Assembly (NCBI GenBank): GCA_034667465.1
Contig: JAXDJV010000010.1
Coordinates: 24,603 to 88,602, forward strand
Length of the DNA stretch: 64,000 nt
Source of the DNA: JAOBAU01 sp034667465
GTDB lineage: Bacteria; Acidobacteriota; Thermoanaerobaculia; Gp7-AA8
Reading direction: 5' to 3'
Made by a program: the position numbers and the translations under genes. Below are positions 31,797 to 40,700 of this stretch, in pieces (the first letter of the stretch is position 1; each line of letters begins with the position of its first letter). A model generated the notes under the pieces. The model had not been told where the DNA came from, did no database searches, and was given only the letters and a program-made list of their open reading frames with translations.

Positions 31797-32796
31797 CGAA
31801 GCGCTGCGCACTCTCCTTCGCGCCGTCGCCATCCACTCGCCGATGGAGTACGAGCTGGCCGGCCGCACTCACAAAGTCGCGCCGTTCGGCGCCGGACAAT
31901 CACCAACGTGGACGTCATGGTCCGCCGGCGAACCGCCGCTCGTCGTCGACCTGACGACGCGCATCTATGAGGAGGCGTATTGCCGTCCGCTCGGCACGCG
32001 GCAGGAGCCGCCGCAAACGAGCGTCAGTCTGCCCGTGAGTCTTATTGAGGACCTGTCCGCCGCAAACGCGGGACGCGACCGGTGGGAGAACGGCTGGACG
32101 CTCGTGCAGCTGATGCCGAACGGCCACGCGTCGGCGCGCAAGGGCGATCTTGCGAACACGTTCGCACCCGGCGAGTTCGCCGCGGCAAGCGCCGGCGCTT
32201 TGTCGCCCGGTGCCGCGGTTCACGTGCAGTTCGCGCGCGAATCGCGAACGCAGCAGCCCGGTTTCTACATCGTCAACGGCGAGACGCCGGCGCCGTCCGG
32301 TTCCGACAGCCGGATGACGCGGATCTACTGGCACATCTCCGAGGACGGTGCGGTGCCGCTGACGCGCGCGGTGTCGACGCTGCTCAATCGGTACGAGGCG
32401 CCGTTCCGTTTCAAAACGCTTGCGTACACGAGTGCGTACTCGCGTGCCGATTCGGCGGTGCTCTTCTTCGCGGCGCGCTACTTCCAGCTCATCGCACGGC
32501 TGCTGCCGGCAATCCGCGCGGAGATTCGCGATCATCTGCGCGAAGCGACGCCGCTGATGACGTATCGGCTGGCGAATGGAATTGGATTGGCCGAGGATCC
32601 GGCGACGGGGGAGAGTTTCGGAATGAGCCGGAGCCGATTGATCGCGCAGGCGATCTGGGATGCGTACGCCCGCGGCACGCAAAGCGAGGAGTCGCGCATG
32701 ATGGAACTGTCGATCCAGTTCAGCCGCCACGGACTCTCGCTCGACAAACCGCATCTGCGCGCGGCCAGCGCCGACATTTACGAGGTGGCGGCGTGA
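31789..32796 (+). CDS. HopA1-family protein, class V LanY-like lyase
   Basis: The ATG at 31789 is used; a GTG two codons earlier is possible. This 335-residue protein has the HopA1 pattern: RIYWHISEDGAVPLTRAVST, then LNRYEAPFRFKTLAYTS and YSRADSAVLFFAARYFQ, and near the C-terminus GIGLAEDPATGESFGMSRSR. HopA1 is a type III effector family. In class V lanthipeptide systems a HopA1-like protein (LxmY) is the proposed lyase that removes phosphate from Ser/Thr to give dehydro amino acids. Here it is flanked by the kinase gene (overlap 8 bases) and the LanC gene (overlap 4 bases), and no secretion system is near, so the lyase role is favoured. Confidence 0.85.
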   Translation: MSDEALRTLLRAVAIHSPMEYELAGRTHKVAPFGAGQSPTWTSWSAGEPPLVVDLTTRIYEEAYCRPLGTRQEPPQTSVSLPVSLIEDLSAANAGRDRWENGWTLVQLMPNGHASARKGDLANTFAPGEFAAASAGALSPGAAVHVQFARESRTQQPGFYIVNGETPAPSGSDSRMTRIYWHISEDGAVPLTRAVSTLLNRYEAPFRFKTLAYTSAYSRADSAVLFFAARYFQLIARLLPAIRAEIRDHLREATPLMTYRLANGIGLAEDPATGESFGMSRSRLIAQAIWDAYARGTQSEESRMMELSIQFSRHGLSLDKPHLRAASADIYEVAA

Positions 32797-34058
32797 GCGC
32801 GCTTCCGCTGGAACTGCCTGGTGCCGATCCGCGGGAACGTTTTCTCGAAGTGGCGTGGTCGATCGGCATGCGGCTTTGCCGCGACGCCATTCACGACGGA
32901 GATCGGTGTAACTGGCTCGGCGATTCGATGGAAGCGCACGCGGGCGAATGGAAGGTCGCGCACAAATCGTTCGGACCCGATTTCTACGCCGGCACCAGCG
33001 GCATCGCCCTGTTTCTCGCACAGCTCTGGCGCTTCCGCCGCGATCCGCTGGTGGCCGATATAGCGCGGGCGGCGGTGCGGCAGGCGTTGTCGCGTACCGA
33101 GCGAATCCCGGCGTCGCTGCGCCATGCGCTTTACAGCGGCTGGGTCGGCATCGCGCTCGCGCTCTTCGACGTCGCGCAAATTTTCGACGACGCATCGCTG
33201 CAACGCGACGCGCTGCGTCTCGTCGACGACCAGCGCGGGTTGCCGCTCGACGCGATGTCGCTCGACGTTGTCAGCGGCTCCGCCGGTTCCATCCTCGGCC
33301 TTTGCGCGCTCGACGCGCGACTCGGCGGCGATCATTTTCTCGACGAAGCGTTGCGTCACGGCGAGCATCTCCTCGCACAGGCGCATCGCGCGAACGATGT
33401 CTGGTCGTGGACGACGATGGCGCCGATCGGCGGCCAGCAGAAAGACCTCTGCGGCTTTTCGCACGGCGCTGCCGGCATCGCGCTGGCGTTACTCGAGCTC
33501 TACACGCGAACGCACGACGAGCGATTCCGCGAAGGAGCGCTCGGCGGTTTCGCATACGAGCGGTTGCATTTCTCCGCCGAACAGCAGAACTGGCCGGATT
33601 TTCGTTCGTTCGCGTCGCCGAACGTGCAGCAACTCGGATACTCCATGGCGTGGTGTCATGGCGCGCCCGGCATCGGTCTGTCGCGTTTGGGCGCTTATGC
33701 GCTGACCCGCGATGACGTTTTCCGCGGCGAAGCGGAGTCGGCGATCGGCGGAACGTATCGCGCCATCTCGATGAGCAACGGCGCGGAAGGCTATTCGCTA
33801 TGCCACGGACTGGCGGGCAACGCCGAGCTCTTTATCGTCGCCGCCGACATCCTCGGCGATGAGCGTTACCGCGCGGTTGCCGACGCCGCCGGCGATCGCG
33901 GCATCCACGCCATTCACATCAATCGCAACCCCTGGCCGTGCGGCGTGACCGGAGGCGGCGAAGCGCCGAACCTGATGCTCGGCACCGCCGGTATCGGCTA
34001 CTTCTACCTGCGCCTGTACGACTCCGGCGCCGTCCCCTCCATCCTCCTGCAGATGTGA
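32793..34058 (+). CDS. LanC-like lanthionine cyclase
   Basis: The GTG at 32793 overlaps the TGA of the HopA1-like gene (GTGA), so the long frame upstream is not used. The 421-residue protein has the alpha-toroid repeats of LanC: YAGTSGIALFL, YSGWVGIALAL, SGSAGSILGL, FSHGAAGIALAL, WCHGAPGIGLSRL, SLCHGLAGNAEL and MLGTAGIGYFYL. The zinc ligands are Cys288, Cys337 and His338, and His224 matches the catalytic His of NisC (its H212, C284, C330, H331). It would add Cys thiols to dehydro amino acids to make (methyl)lanthionine rings. Class V clusters often lack a classical LanC, so its presence here is notable. Confidence 0.92.
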   Translation: MSALPLELPGADPRERFLEVAWSIGMRLCRDAIHDGDRCNWLGDSMEAHAGEWKVAHKSFGPDFYAGTSGIALFLAQLWRFRRDPLVADIARAAVRQALSRTERIPASLRHALYSGWVGIALALFDVAQIFDDASLQRDALRLVDDQRGLPLDAMSLDVVSGSAGSILGLCALDARLGGDHFLDEALRHGEHLLAQAHRANDVWSWTTMAPIGGQQKDLCGFSHGAAGIALALLELYTRTHDERFREGALGGFAYERLHFSAEQQNWPDFRSFASPNVQQLGYSMAWCHGAPGIGLSRLGAYALTRDDVFRGEAESAIGGTYRAISMSNGAEGYSLCHGLAGNAELFIVAADILGDERYRAVADAAGDRGIHAIHINRNPWPCGVTGGGEAPNLMLGTAGIGYFYLRLYDSGAVPSILLQM

Positions 34059-34069
34059 CAGCGCGGTTC

Positions 34070-34075
34070 TATACT
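34070..34075 (+). promoter_or_regulatory. -10-like box directly before the acyltransferase start
   Basis: TATACT ends eight bases before the ATG at 34084 and no Shine-Dalgarno site lies between. It suggests a leaderless mRNA and an independent promoter after the lanthipeptide genes. Confidence 0.45.
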
Positions 34076-34083
34076 CGCGGCCG

Positions 34084-35016
34084 ATGAGCAAGGCCGCGTT
34101 GTACCGAGGATTGATGATGGTGACGGCGGTCGGGCGGAGGCTGTCGCTCGACGCCGGACGTGCCATCGGCCGGTTCCTCGGCGCGCTCGCGTGGCATGTT
34201 GCGCGGCGCGAACGGTTGAAGGCGCTGCGGAATCTTGCGATCGCGTTTCCGGAGCTGAGCGACGCCGAGCGGCGCGCGCTCTCGAAGCGGATGTTCGCGC
34301 ACCTCGGCATGTCGCTGCTCGAGCTCACCTGGATCCCGAACGTCAACGCGGCGAACAGACACGAGACCACCGTCGTCGAAGGGCTCGACAAAGTGCTCGA
34401 GGTCATCGACTCCGGACGCGGCGTCATCATCTTCACTGCGCACTGCGGCAACTGGGAATGGCTCTCGTACATCACCGGAACGTTCGGCCGGCCGGTCTCC
34501 GTGCTGCAGCGCGAGCGCGACGAGCCGGCGATGAATCGCTACATCACCGAACTGCGCGCGAAAGCGGGCGTGAAGACGATCGATCGCGGCTCCGGTTCCG
34601 CGGCGCGCGACATGATCAACGCCATCCGCCGCGGCGGCATCCTCGCGTTCGTGCTCGATCAGAACATCCGCACCGAAAGTGTGAAGGTCCCGTTCTTCGG
34701 ACGGCCGGCGCTGACGCCGATCGGACCGGTGAGCTTCGCCATTCGCACCGAAGCGACGATCAGCGTCGCGTTCATCGAACGACGCGACGATGGGAAGCAG
34801 TACGCGCGCTTTGAGACGCCGATTCATCTCAAACGGACCGACGATCCGATCGACGTCGCCGCGCAGATCACGCAGCGGATCGAAGAACAGATCCGGCGCG
34901 TACCGGAACAGTGGGTCTGGATGCACGATCGCTGGCGCGAGCGGCCGAAGTGGGAAGTCGATCCCGATTCCCTGCGCGACAAAACGCGAAAGGTGAGCGT
35001 GCCGGGCAGCGCTTAG
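34084..35016 (+). CDS. Lauroyl/lysophospholipid acyltransferase (LpxL/HtrB family)
   Basis: This 310-residue membrane-associated enzyme has the HX4E catalytic motif as H120-CGNW-E125 in IIFTAHCGNWEWLSYI. The family blocks follow: RGGILAFVLDQN, VPFFGRPALTPIGPVSFAI, and the C-terminal PEQWVWMHDRWRERP. Such enzymes transfer acyl chains to lipid A precursors or related phospholipids. A TATACT box eight bases before the ATG suggests its own leaderless transcript. It lies just behind the LanC-like gene, and a lipidating role there is conceivable but not shown; a housekeeping envelope role is simpler. Confidence 0.85.
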   Translation: MSKAALYRGLMMVTAVGRRLSLDAGRAIGRFLGALAWHVARRERLKALRNLAIAFPELSDAERRALSKRMFAHLGMSLLELTWIPNVNAANRHETTVVEGLDKVLEVIDSGRGVIIFTAHCGNWEWLSYITGTFGRPVSVLQRERDEPAMNRYITELRAKAGVKTIDRGSGSAARDMINAIRRGGILAFVLDQNIRTESVKVPFFGRPALTPIGPVSFAIRTEATISVAFIERRDDGKQYARFETPIHLKRTDDPIDVAAQITQRIEEQIRRVPEQWVWMHDRWRERPKWEVDPDSLRDKTRKVSVPGSA

Positions 35017-35026
35017 GCGGACGAGT

Positions 35027-35032
35027 TATCAT
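35027..35032 (+). promoter_or_regulatory. -10-like box directly before the radical SAM gene
   Basis: TATCAT ends nine bases before the ATG at 35042 with no ribosome binding site between, the same arrangement as at 34070. Confidence 0.4.
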
Positions 35033-35041
35033 GTGGCACCG

Positions 35042-36823
35042 ATGACCACCGTTTCCCATTCGCCGACCGGCGCGCGGCGGCAGTTCTGCCTCGTGCTGGT
35101 GAAGCCGTCGCACTACGACGACGATGGATACGTCATCCAGTGGTTCCGCTCCGCGATTCCGTCGAACTCGCTGGCGTCGCTCTACGGCCTCGCGCGTGAT
35201 TGCGCGCAGCGCAACGTCCTCGGCGACGACGTCGATCTGGCCATTCACAGCTACGACGAAACGAACACCCGCATCCGTCCCGATCGTCTCGCGAAGATGA
35301 TCGAGCGCGCCGGCGCCGGCATGGTCATGCTCGTCGGCGTGCAGTCGAATCAGTTTCCGCGCGCGCTCGATCTCGCACGTCCGCTGCGCGCGCTCGGCGT
35401 CCAGGTCGGCATCGGCGGCTTCCACGTTTCGGGCACGATCAGCATGCTGCGCGGCATCGACAAGGGTCTCGACGAAGCGCGTGCTCTCGGCGTCTCGCTC
35501 TTCGCCGGCGAAGCGGAAGGGCGACTCGAAGAAGTGCTGCGCGATGCGATGAACGGCGCGCTGCGGCCGATGTACAACTACATGGCCGACCTGCCGCACA
35601 TCGAAGGAACGCCGATCCCGCTCATCACCGCGTTGCGCGCGTGGCGGACGGCCGGCGGGGTGACGAGTTTCGACGCCGGCCGCGGCTGTCCGTTCCAGTG
35701 TTCGTTCTGCACGATCATTAACGTGCAGGGGAAGAAATCGCGCCGCCGTTCGCCCGACGACATCGAACAGATCGTCCGCGTCAACGTCGCCCAGGGACTG
35801 CACTCGTTCTTCATCACCGACGACAACTTCGCGCGCAACACCGACTGGGAAGCGATCCTCGATCGTCTCATCAAGCTGCGCGAAGAAGGGATCAGGATTC
35901 ACTTCATCATCCAGGTCGACACGCTCTGCCATCGCATCCCGCGCTTCATCGAGAAGTGCGCGAAAGCGGGCGTGCGCCGCGTCTTCATCGGACTCGAGAA
36001 CATCAATCCCGACAGTCTCGTCGGCGCGAAGAAGCGGCAGAACAAGATCACCGAATATCGCAAGATGCTCCTCGCGTGGAAGTCGGCGCGCGTCATCACG
36101 TACGCCGGTTACATCCTCGGATTTCCGAACGACGATCTCGAGTCGATTCGCCGCGACATCGAGATCATCAAGAAAGAACTGCCGGTCGATCTCCTCGAGT
36201 TCTTCTTCCTCACGCCGCTGCCGGGATCGGAAGATCATCAGAAGCTCGTCGGCGCCGGCGTGCCGGTCGATGATGACCTCAACAAATTCGATCTCAATCA
36301 CGTCACTACCGCGCATCCGAAGATGTCACCGGATGAATGGGAGCGCGCGTATCGGATGGCGTGGGACACGTATTACACGCCGGAGCATGTCGAGTCGGTG
36401 TTGCGCCGGCTCGTGGCGATGCGCGCCAGTGCGAGCAACGCCATCCTGCTGATGACGTGGTTCAAAGGCTCGATTCATATTGAAGGCGTTCATCCGCTCG
36501 AAGCGGGCCTCTTCCGCTACAAGTTCCGCGCGGATCGCCGTCCCGGATTTCCGGTCGAGCCGGCGTGGCGTTTCTGGCCTGGTTATGCGATCGAATCGAT
36601 CGGGAAATTGTCGCGCTGGACGAAGACCTACTTCGGACTGCGCCGCATCTACAACCGCGTCAAGAAAGATCCGCAGCGATACGAGTACATGGACCTCGCG
36701 CTGACGCCGGTCACGGATGCGGAGTTCGACACGCTGGAGCTCTTCCATCACACCGACGCCGCGGAAGCGTTCGTGGCGCGCGAGCATCACCCGGCGGCGG
36801 TTGCAGCCGCGCCCGCTTCCTGA
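35042..36823 (+). CDS. B12-binding-domain radical SAM enzyme
   Basis: This 593-residue enzyme has an N-terminal region with cobalamin-binding character (LVLVKPSHYDDDGY at the start, VGIGGFHVSG near residue 120) though the DxHxxG signature is not clear. The radical SAM domain carries Cys216, Cys220 and Cys223 in RGCPFQCSFC, followed by SFFITDDNFARN, GVRRVFIGLENI and GYILGFPNDD. The last about 180 residues form a helical extra domain. Relatives act in hopanoid, bacteriochlorophyll or metabolite methylation and cyclisation. Nothing shows that it acts on a peptide. A TATCAT box precedes the ATG. Confidence 0.87.
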   Translation: MTTVSHSPTGARRQFCLVLVKPSHYDDDGYVIQWFRSAIPSNSLASLYGLARDCAQRNVLGDDVDLAIHSYDETNTRIRPDRLAKMIERAGAGMVMLVGVQSNQFPRALDLARPLRALGVQVGIGGFHVSGTISMLRGIDKGLDEARALGVSLFAGEAEGRLEEVLRDAMNGALRPMYNYMADLPHIEGTPIPLITALRAWRTAGGVTSFDAGRGCPFQCSFCTIINVQGKKSRRRSPDDIEQIVRVNVAQGLHSFFITDDNFARNTDWEAILDRLIKLREEGIRIHFIIQVDTLCHRIPRFIEKCAKAGVRRVFIGLENINPDSLVGAKKRQNKITEYRKMLLAWKSARVITYAGYILGFPNDDLESIRRDIEIIKKELPVDLLEFFFLTPLPGSEDHQKLVGAGVPVDDDLNKFDLNHVTTAHPKMSPDEWERAYRMAWDTYYTPEHVESVLRRLVAMRASASNAILLMTWFKGSIHIEGVHPLEAGLFRYKFRADRRPGFPVEPAWRFWPGYAIESIGKLSRWTKTYFGLRRIYNRVKKDPQRYEYMDLALTPVTDAEFDTLELFHHTDAAEAFVAREHHPAAVAAAPAS

Positions 36824-36859
36824 AACCCGAGCGCAGTACGCGCGTAATTCGCAGTACCG

Positions 36860-37732
36860 ATGCTCCGGATCTCAGGTCTCTCCAAAACATATTCGAATGG
36901 TGTTCGCGCGCTCGATGACGTAACGCTCTCGATCGACTCCGGCCTCTTCGGTCTGCTCGGGCCGAACGGCGCCGGCAAGTCGACGCTGATGCGCACGATC
37001 GCGCGGCTGCAGGAACCCGATCGCGGCGAGCTCACTCTCGACGGCATTGACGTCCGCCGCGAGCCTCACCAGCTCCGCCGCCGCCTCGGCTATCTGCCGC
37101 AGGAGTTCGGCGTCTATCCAAACATTTCCGCGCTGGCGCTGCTCGATCACATCGCGGTGCTCAAGAAGTTGACCAATCGCGCCGAGCGGACCGAACAGGT
37201 TCATGCGCTGCTGCAGCTGACGAACCTCTGGGAGTTTCGGAAGAAAGCGGTGAACACGTTTTCGGGCGGGATGAAGCAGCGCTTCGGCATCGCTCAGGCG
37301 CTGCTCGGCAAGCCGCGATTGATCATCGTCGATGAGCCGACCGCAGGACTCGATCCCGAAGAGCGCAATCGTTTTCACAATCTGCTGAGCGAGATCGGCG
37401 AGGGAGCGGTCGTGCTGCTGTCGACGCACATCGTCGAGGATGTGAGCGATCTCTGTCCGAAGATGGCCATCCTCGCGCGCGGCCGCGTGCTGATGGAAGG
37501 GGAGCCGTCGCGCGTCATCGAAAGCCTGCGCGGAAAGTTGTGGCGGAAGACGATCGCGAAGGCTGCGCTGCCTGAGTACGAGCAGGCGCACAAGGTGATC
37601 TCGACGCGGCTCTTCGCCGGCCGGACGCAGGTGAACGTGCTCGCCGATTCGCAGCCGGAAGGTGGATTCGAAGCGGTGCCGCCGGAGCTGGAGGACGTCT
37701 ACTTTTCGGTGCTTTCGGGGAGCGCGCTCTGA
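36860..37732 (+). CDS. ABC transporter ATP-binding protein
   Basis: This 290-residue ATPase has Walker A GPNGAGKST (residues 34-42), Q-loop LPQEFGVY, signature FSGGMKQR and Walker B LIIVDEPTAGLDPEE, followed by the switch His in LLSTHIVEDV. The last about 75 residues are an accessory domain. It is of the ABC-2 exporter type and overlaps the following permease-peptidase gene (CTGA), so they form one transporter. The TAATTC nine bases before the ATG may be a -10 box. The substrate is unknown. Confidence 0.93.
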   Translation: MLRISGLSKTYSNGVRALDDVTLSIDSGLFGLLGPNGAGKSTLMRTIARLQEPDRGELTLDGIDVRREPHQLRRRLGYLPQEFGVYPNISALALLDHIAVLKKLTNRAERTEQVHALLQLTNLWEFRKKAVNTFSGGMKQRFGIAQALLGKPRLIIVDEPTAGLDPEERNRFHNLLSEIGEGAVVLLSTHIVEDVSDLCPKMAILARGRVLMEGEPSRVIESLRGKLWRKTIAKAALPEYEQAHKVISTRLFAGRTQVNVLADSQPEGGFEAVPPELEDVYFSVLSGSAL

Positions 37733-40700
37733 AAGAGCTCCTCCAATTCGAGTGGCGCTATCACACGCGCCAGGCATCCTTCCTCGCGGCCGCGGTCCTC
37801 TTCTTTCTCCTCGGGTTCGCAATCGCGGCGACGAGCTTCGGCCCCGGCAACGTGCTGATCACCTCGCCGTTTCTGATCACCGAATCGCTGGCGTTGCTGT
37901 CGCTCTTCGCCGCATTCGCGGTGGCGATCTTCGCGTCGAACGCCGTGCTGCGCGATTCCGAATTCGCGATGGAGGAGATCGTCTTCACGACTCCGGTCGG
38001 ACGCGTCGCGTACGTCGCGTCGCGCTTCACCGGCGCATACGCGGCGGCGCTGACGGCGACGGCGTTCGCGGTGCCGGGAATGATGCTCGCGACGCGGATG
38101 CCGTGGATCGATCCCGAGCGCGTCGGTCTGTTCTCACTCCTCGCATACGCGCAGGCGTTTCTGCTTTTTGCGGTGCCGAACATTCTCTTCATCACCGCGA
38201 TCCTTTTCTTCGTCGCGGTGATGACGCGCAGCGCGGTCGCGACGTACGTCGCCGCGGCGCTGCTCTACTTTTTGTACTTTGCCGCCGCCGCGCTGACGAA
38301 CTCGCCGCTGATGGCCGGTTCCGCGCCGGGAGCGACGAGCGGCGCGTGGGTGGCGCTGCTCGATCCGTTCGGACTGTCGGGATTTTTCGAGCAGACGCGT
38401 TTCTGGACGATCGCCGAGAAGAACACGCGCGTCGTGTCGCTGACCGGAACGCTGCTGTTCAATCGCGTCGCGTGGCTGGCGATCGCGATGGCGCTCGGCG
38501 CGCTGCTGACGAAGATCTTCGCGTTTCAGGCGACGCCGAAACGGTCACGCAAGAGCGAACGCGCCGTCATCCTGAGCGTTAGCGAAGGATCCGGGCGGGA
38601 GGGGCGCGCCGAGGTACGTTCGCCCCGCCCTCCCGGATCCCTCGCTCACGCTCGGGATGACATCGCGTGGCTGGGCGCATTCCGATCCTCCGCGAAAATC
38701 GAGCGCTCGCTTCTCCTGCGCAGTCTCCCCTTCATTCTTCTGCTCGTTGCGTGGACGCTGCTCTCGATCACCGAGGTCGCGTCGTCGATCACGGCGGCGG
38801 AGTACGGCTCGCTTTATTACCCGACGACGGCGCTGACGACGCGCGCGCTGCAGCAGCCGCTGTCGATCATGGCGACGCTGCTGCTGATCTGGTTCGCGGC
38901 GGAGATCTTCTGGCGCGAGCAGCGATTTCGTTTCGCCGGCATCGCGGAAAGCACGCCGCTGAACGGTTCCGAGATCATCGCGGCAAAGATCGCGGCGCTG
39001 GTCACGCTCGTCGCATCGCTGATCGGCTGCAGCATCATCGCCGCGGTCATCGTGCAAATCGCGCACGGCTGGTTCCGCTTCGAGCCGCAGCTCTATCTCG
39101 CGTTCGCGTACTTCATCGGCGCGCCGCTCGTCGCGCTGGCGATGGCGTTCGCGCTCATTCACGCCGTCAGTCCGGGACGCCATGTCGGGATGGTGGCGAC
39201 GCTGCTCTTCGTCATCTACACGCGCATCGGCGGCGCGATCGGTCTCGACAATCGGTTGTGGCGCTTCGGGACTGCAGCGACGCCCGGCTACTCGGAGCTG
39301 AACGGCTTCGATCGCGCCGCGGTCGCGTTCCACTGGTTCATGTTGCTGTGGGTGCTCGTCGGATTCGCGGCGGCGGTCATTGCGTCGAGCATGTGGCGAC
39401 GCAGTGGTCGCAGTATTCGCGAACGGCTCGTGCTCGCGCGTCGCTCGAAACTCGCGGCGGCGCTGCTGATTCCGATCGTCGTCATCGGCGCGTGGATTTA
39501 CTACAACACCGACGTCCTCAATCGAAACGAATCGGCCGCGCAGGTGAATGACTGGAAGGCTGCGTACGAGAAGACGTATGGCCGATTTGCGAAAGCGCCG
39601 CGTCCGCACATCGCCGAGATCGACGCCGCATTCGACCTCGCACCGGAACGGCAGAGCATTCGCGCGCACGGCACGTATCGGCTGCTCAACTCAACGAACG
39701 GACCGCTGTCGATGCTGCTCGTCTCGGTGCGACGCGATGCGCGACGCGTTGCGCTGTCCGTCGACGGCGCGCGACTGGCGTCCGCCGACACGCGCTTCGG
39801 CATGTATCGCTTCGAGCTCGCGCAGCCGCTCGCCGCCGGCGCCTCGACGACGCTGCACTACGACCTCGCGCTTGAAGAGCGCGGCTTCGAAGATGGCGCC
39901 GGCGAGAACGCCATCGTGCGCAACGGCTCGTATCTGATGAGCTTCCGGATCATGCCGATCGTCGGCTATCGCGCGACGTACGAACTGCAGGACCGGAAAG
40001 AGCGGGCGCGGCATGGGCTGCCTGCGGTCGAAGAGACCGTGCGCGACGACACGCACGGCGACGCGGAAGAAGAAGCGGCAGCCGACTGGGTGAAGTTGTC
40101 GACGACGATCTCGACCTCGCCCGATCAGATCGCCGTCGGTCCCGGACGTCTCGAGCGCGAGTGGAGCGAGCACGGACGGCGCTACTTCCGTTATCGCGTC
40201 GAGCCGCTCGTCATCAATCGTTTCGCCATCGCGTCGGCGCGCTACAACGTGCAGCGCTGCACGCGGCAGGGGATCGACGTCGCCGTCTACTACCAGCCCG
40301 GACACGAAGTGAACGTGGCGCGAATGTGCGATGCCGCGACGTCATCGCTCGACCTTTTCACGCAGCGCTTCGGCCCGTATCCGCATCGCGACCTGCGGCT
40401 CGTTGAAGCGCCGGCGCACGCGCCGTTCGCCGGCTACGCGACGCCGTCCGTGATCTTCCTCAACGAAGGACGAAGCTTCCTGATCGACGCGCGCGATCCC
40501 GTCCGCGTCGACCTCGTCACGCGCCGCGTCGCGCACGAAGTCGCGCATCAGTGGTGGGGTTATCGCATCGACGCCATCACCGGACGCGGCGCGCCGGCGA
40601 TCGTCGAATCGCTGACGAAATACGCCGAGCTGATGATCATCGAGAAAAAGTACGGCCGCGAAGCCGCGCGGCAGCTGCTGGAGTTCGAGAACGACAACTA

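Noticed and set aside
32082..32792. N-terminal extension of the LanC-like protein in the same frame
   Set aside because: It overlaps the HopA1-like gene in another frame, is Arg/Ala-rich and has no domain. The GTG at 32793 overlapping the stop is the natural start.
31789..32796. HopA1-family protein as a type III secretion effector
   Set aside because: No secretion or chaperone genes are nearby, and the kinase and LanC neighbours match the lanthipeptide use of this fold.
34084..36823. Acyltransferase and radical SAM genes as members of the lanthipeptide cluster
   Set aside because: Each appears to have its own promoter-like box and no overlap with the LanC gene. A role in peptide lipidation or crosslinking cannot be excluded but is not supported.
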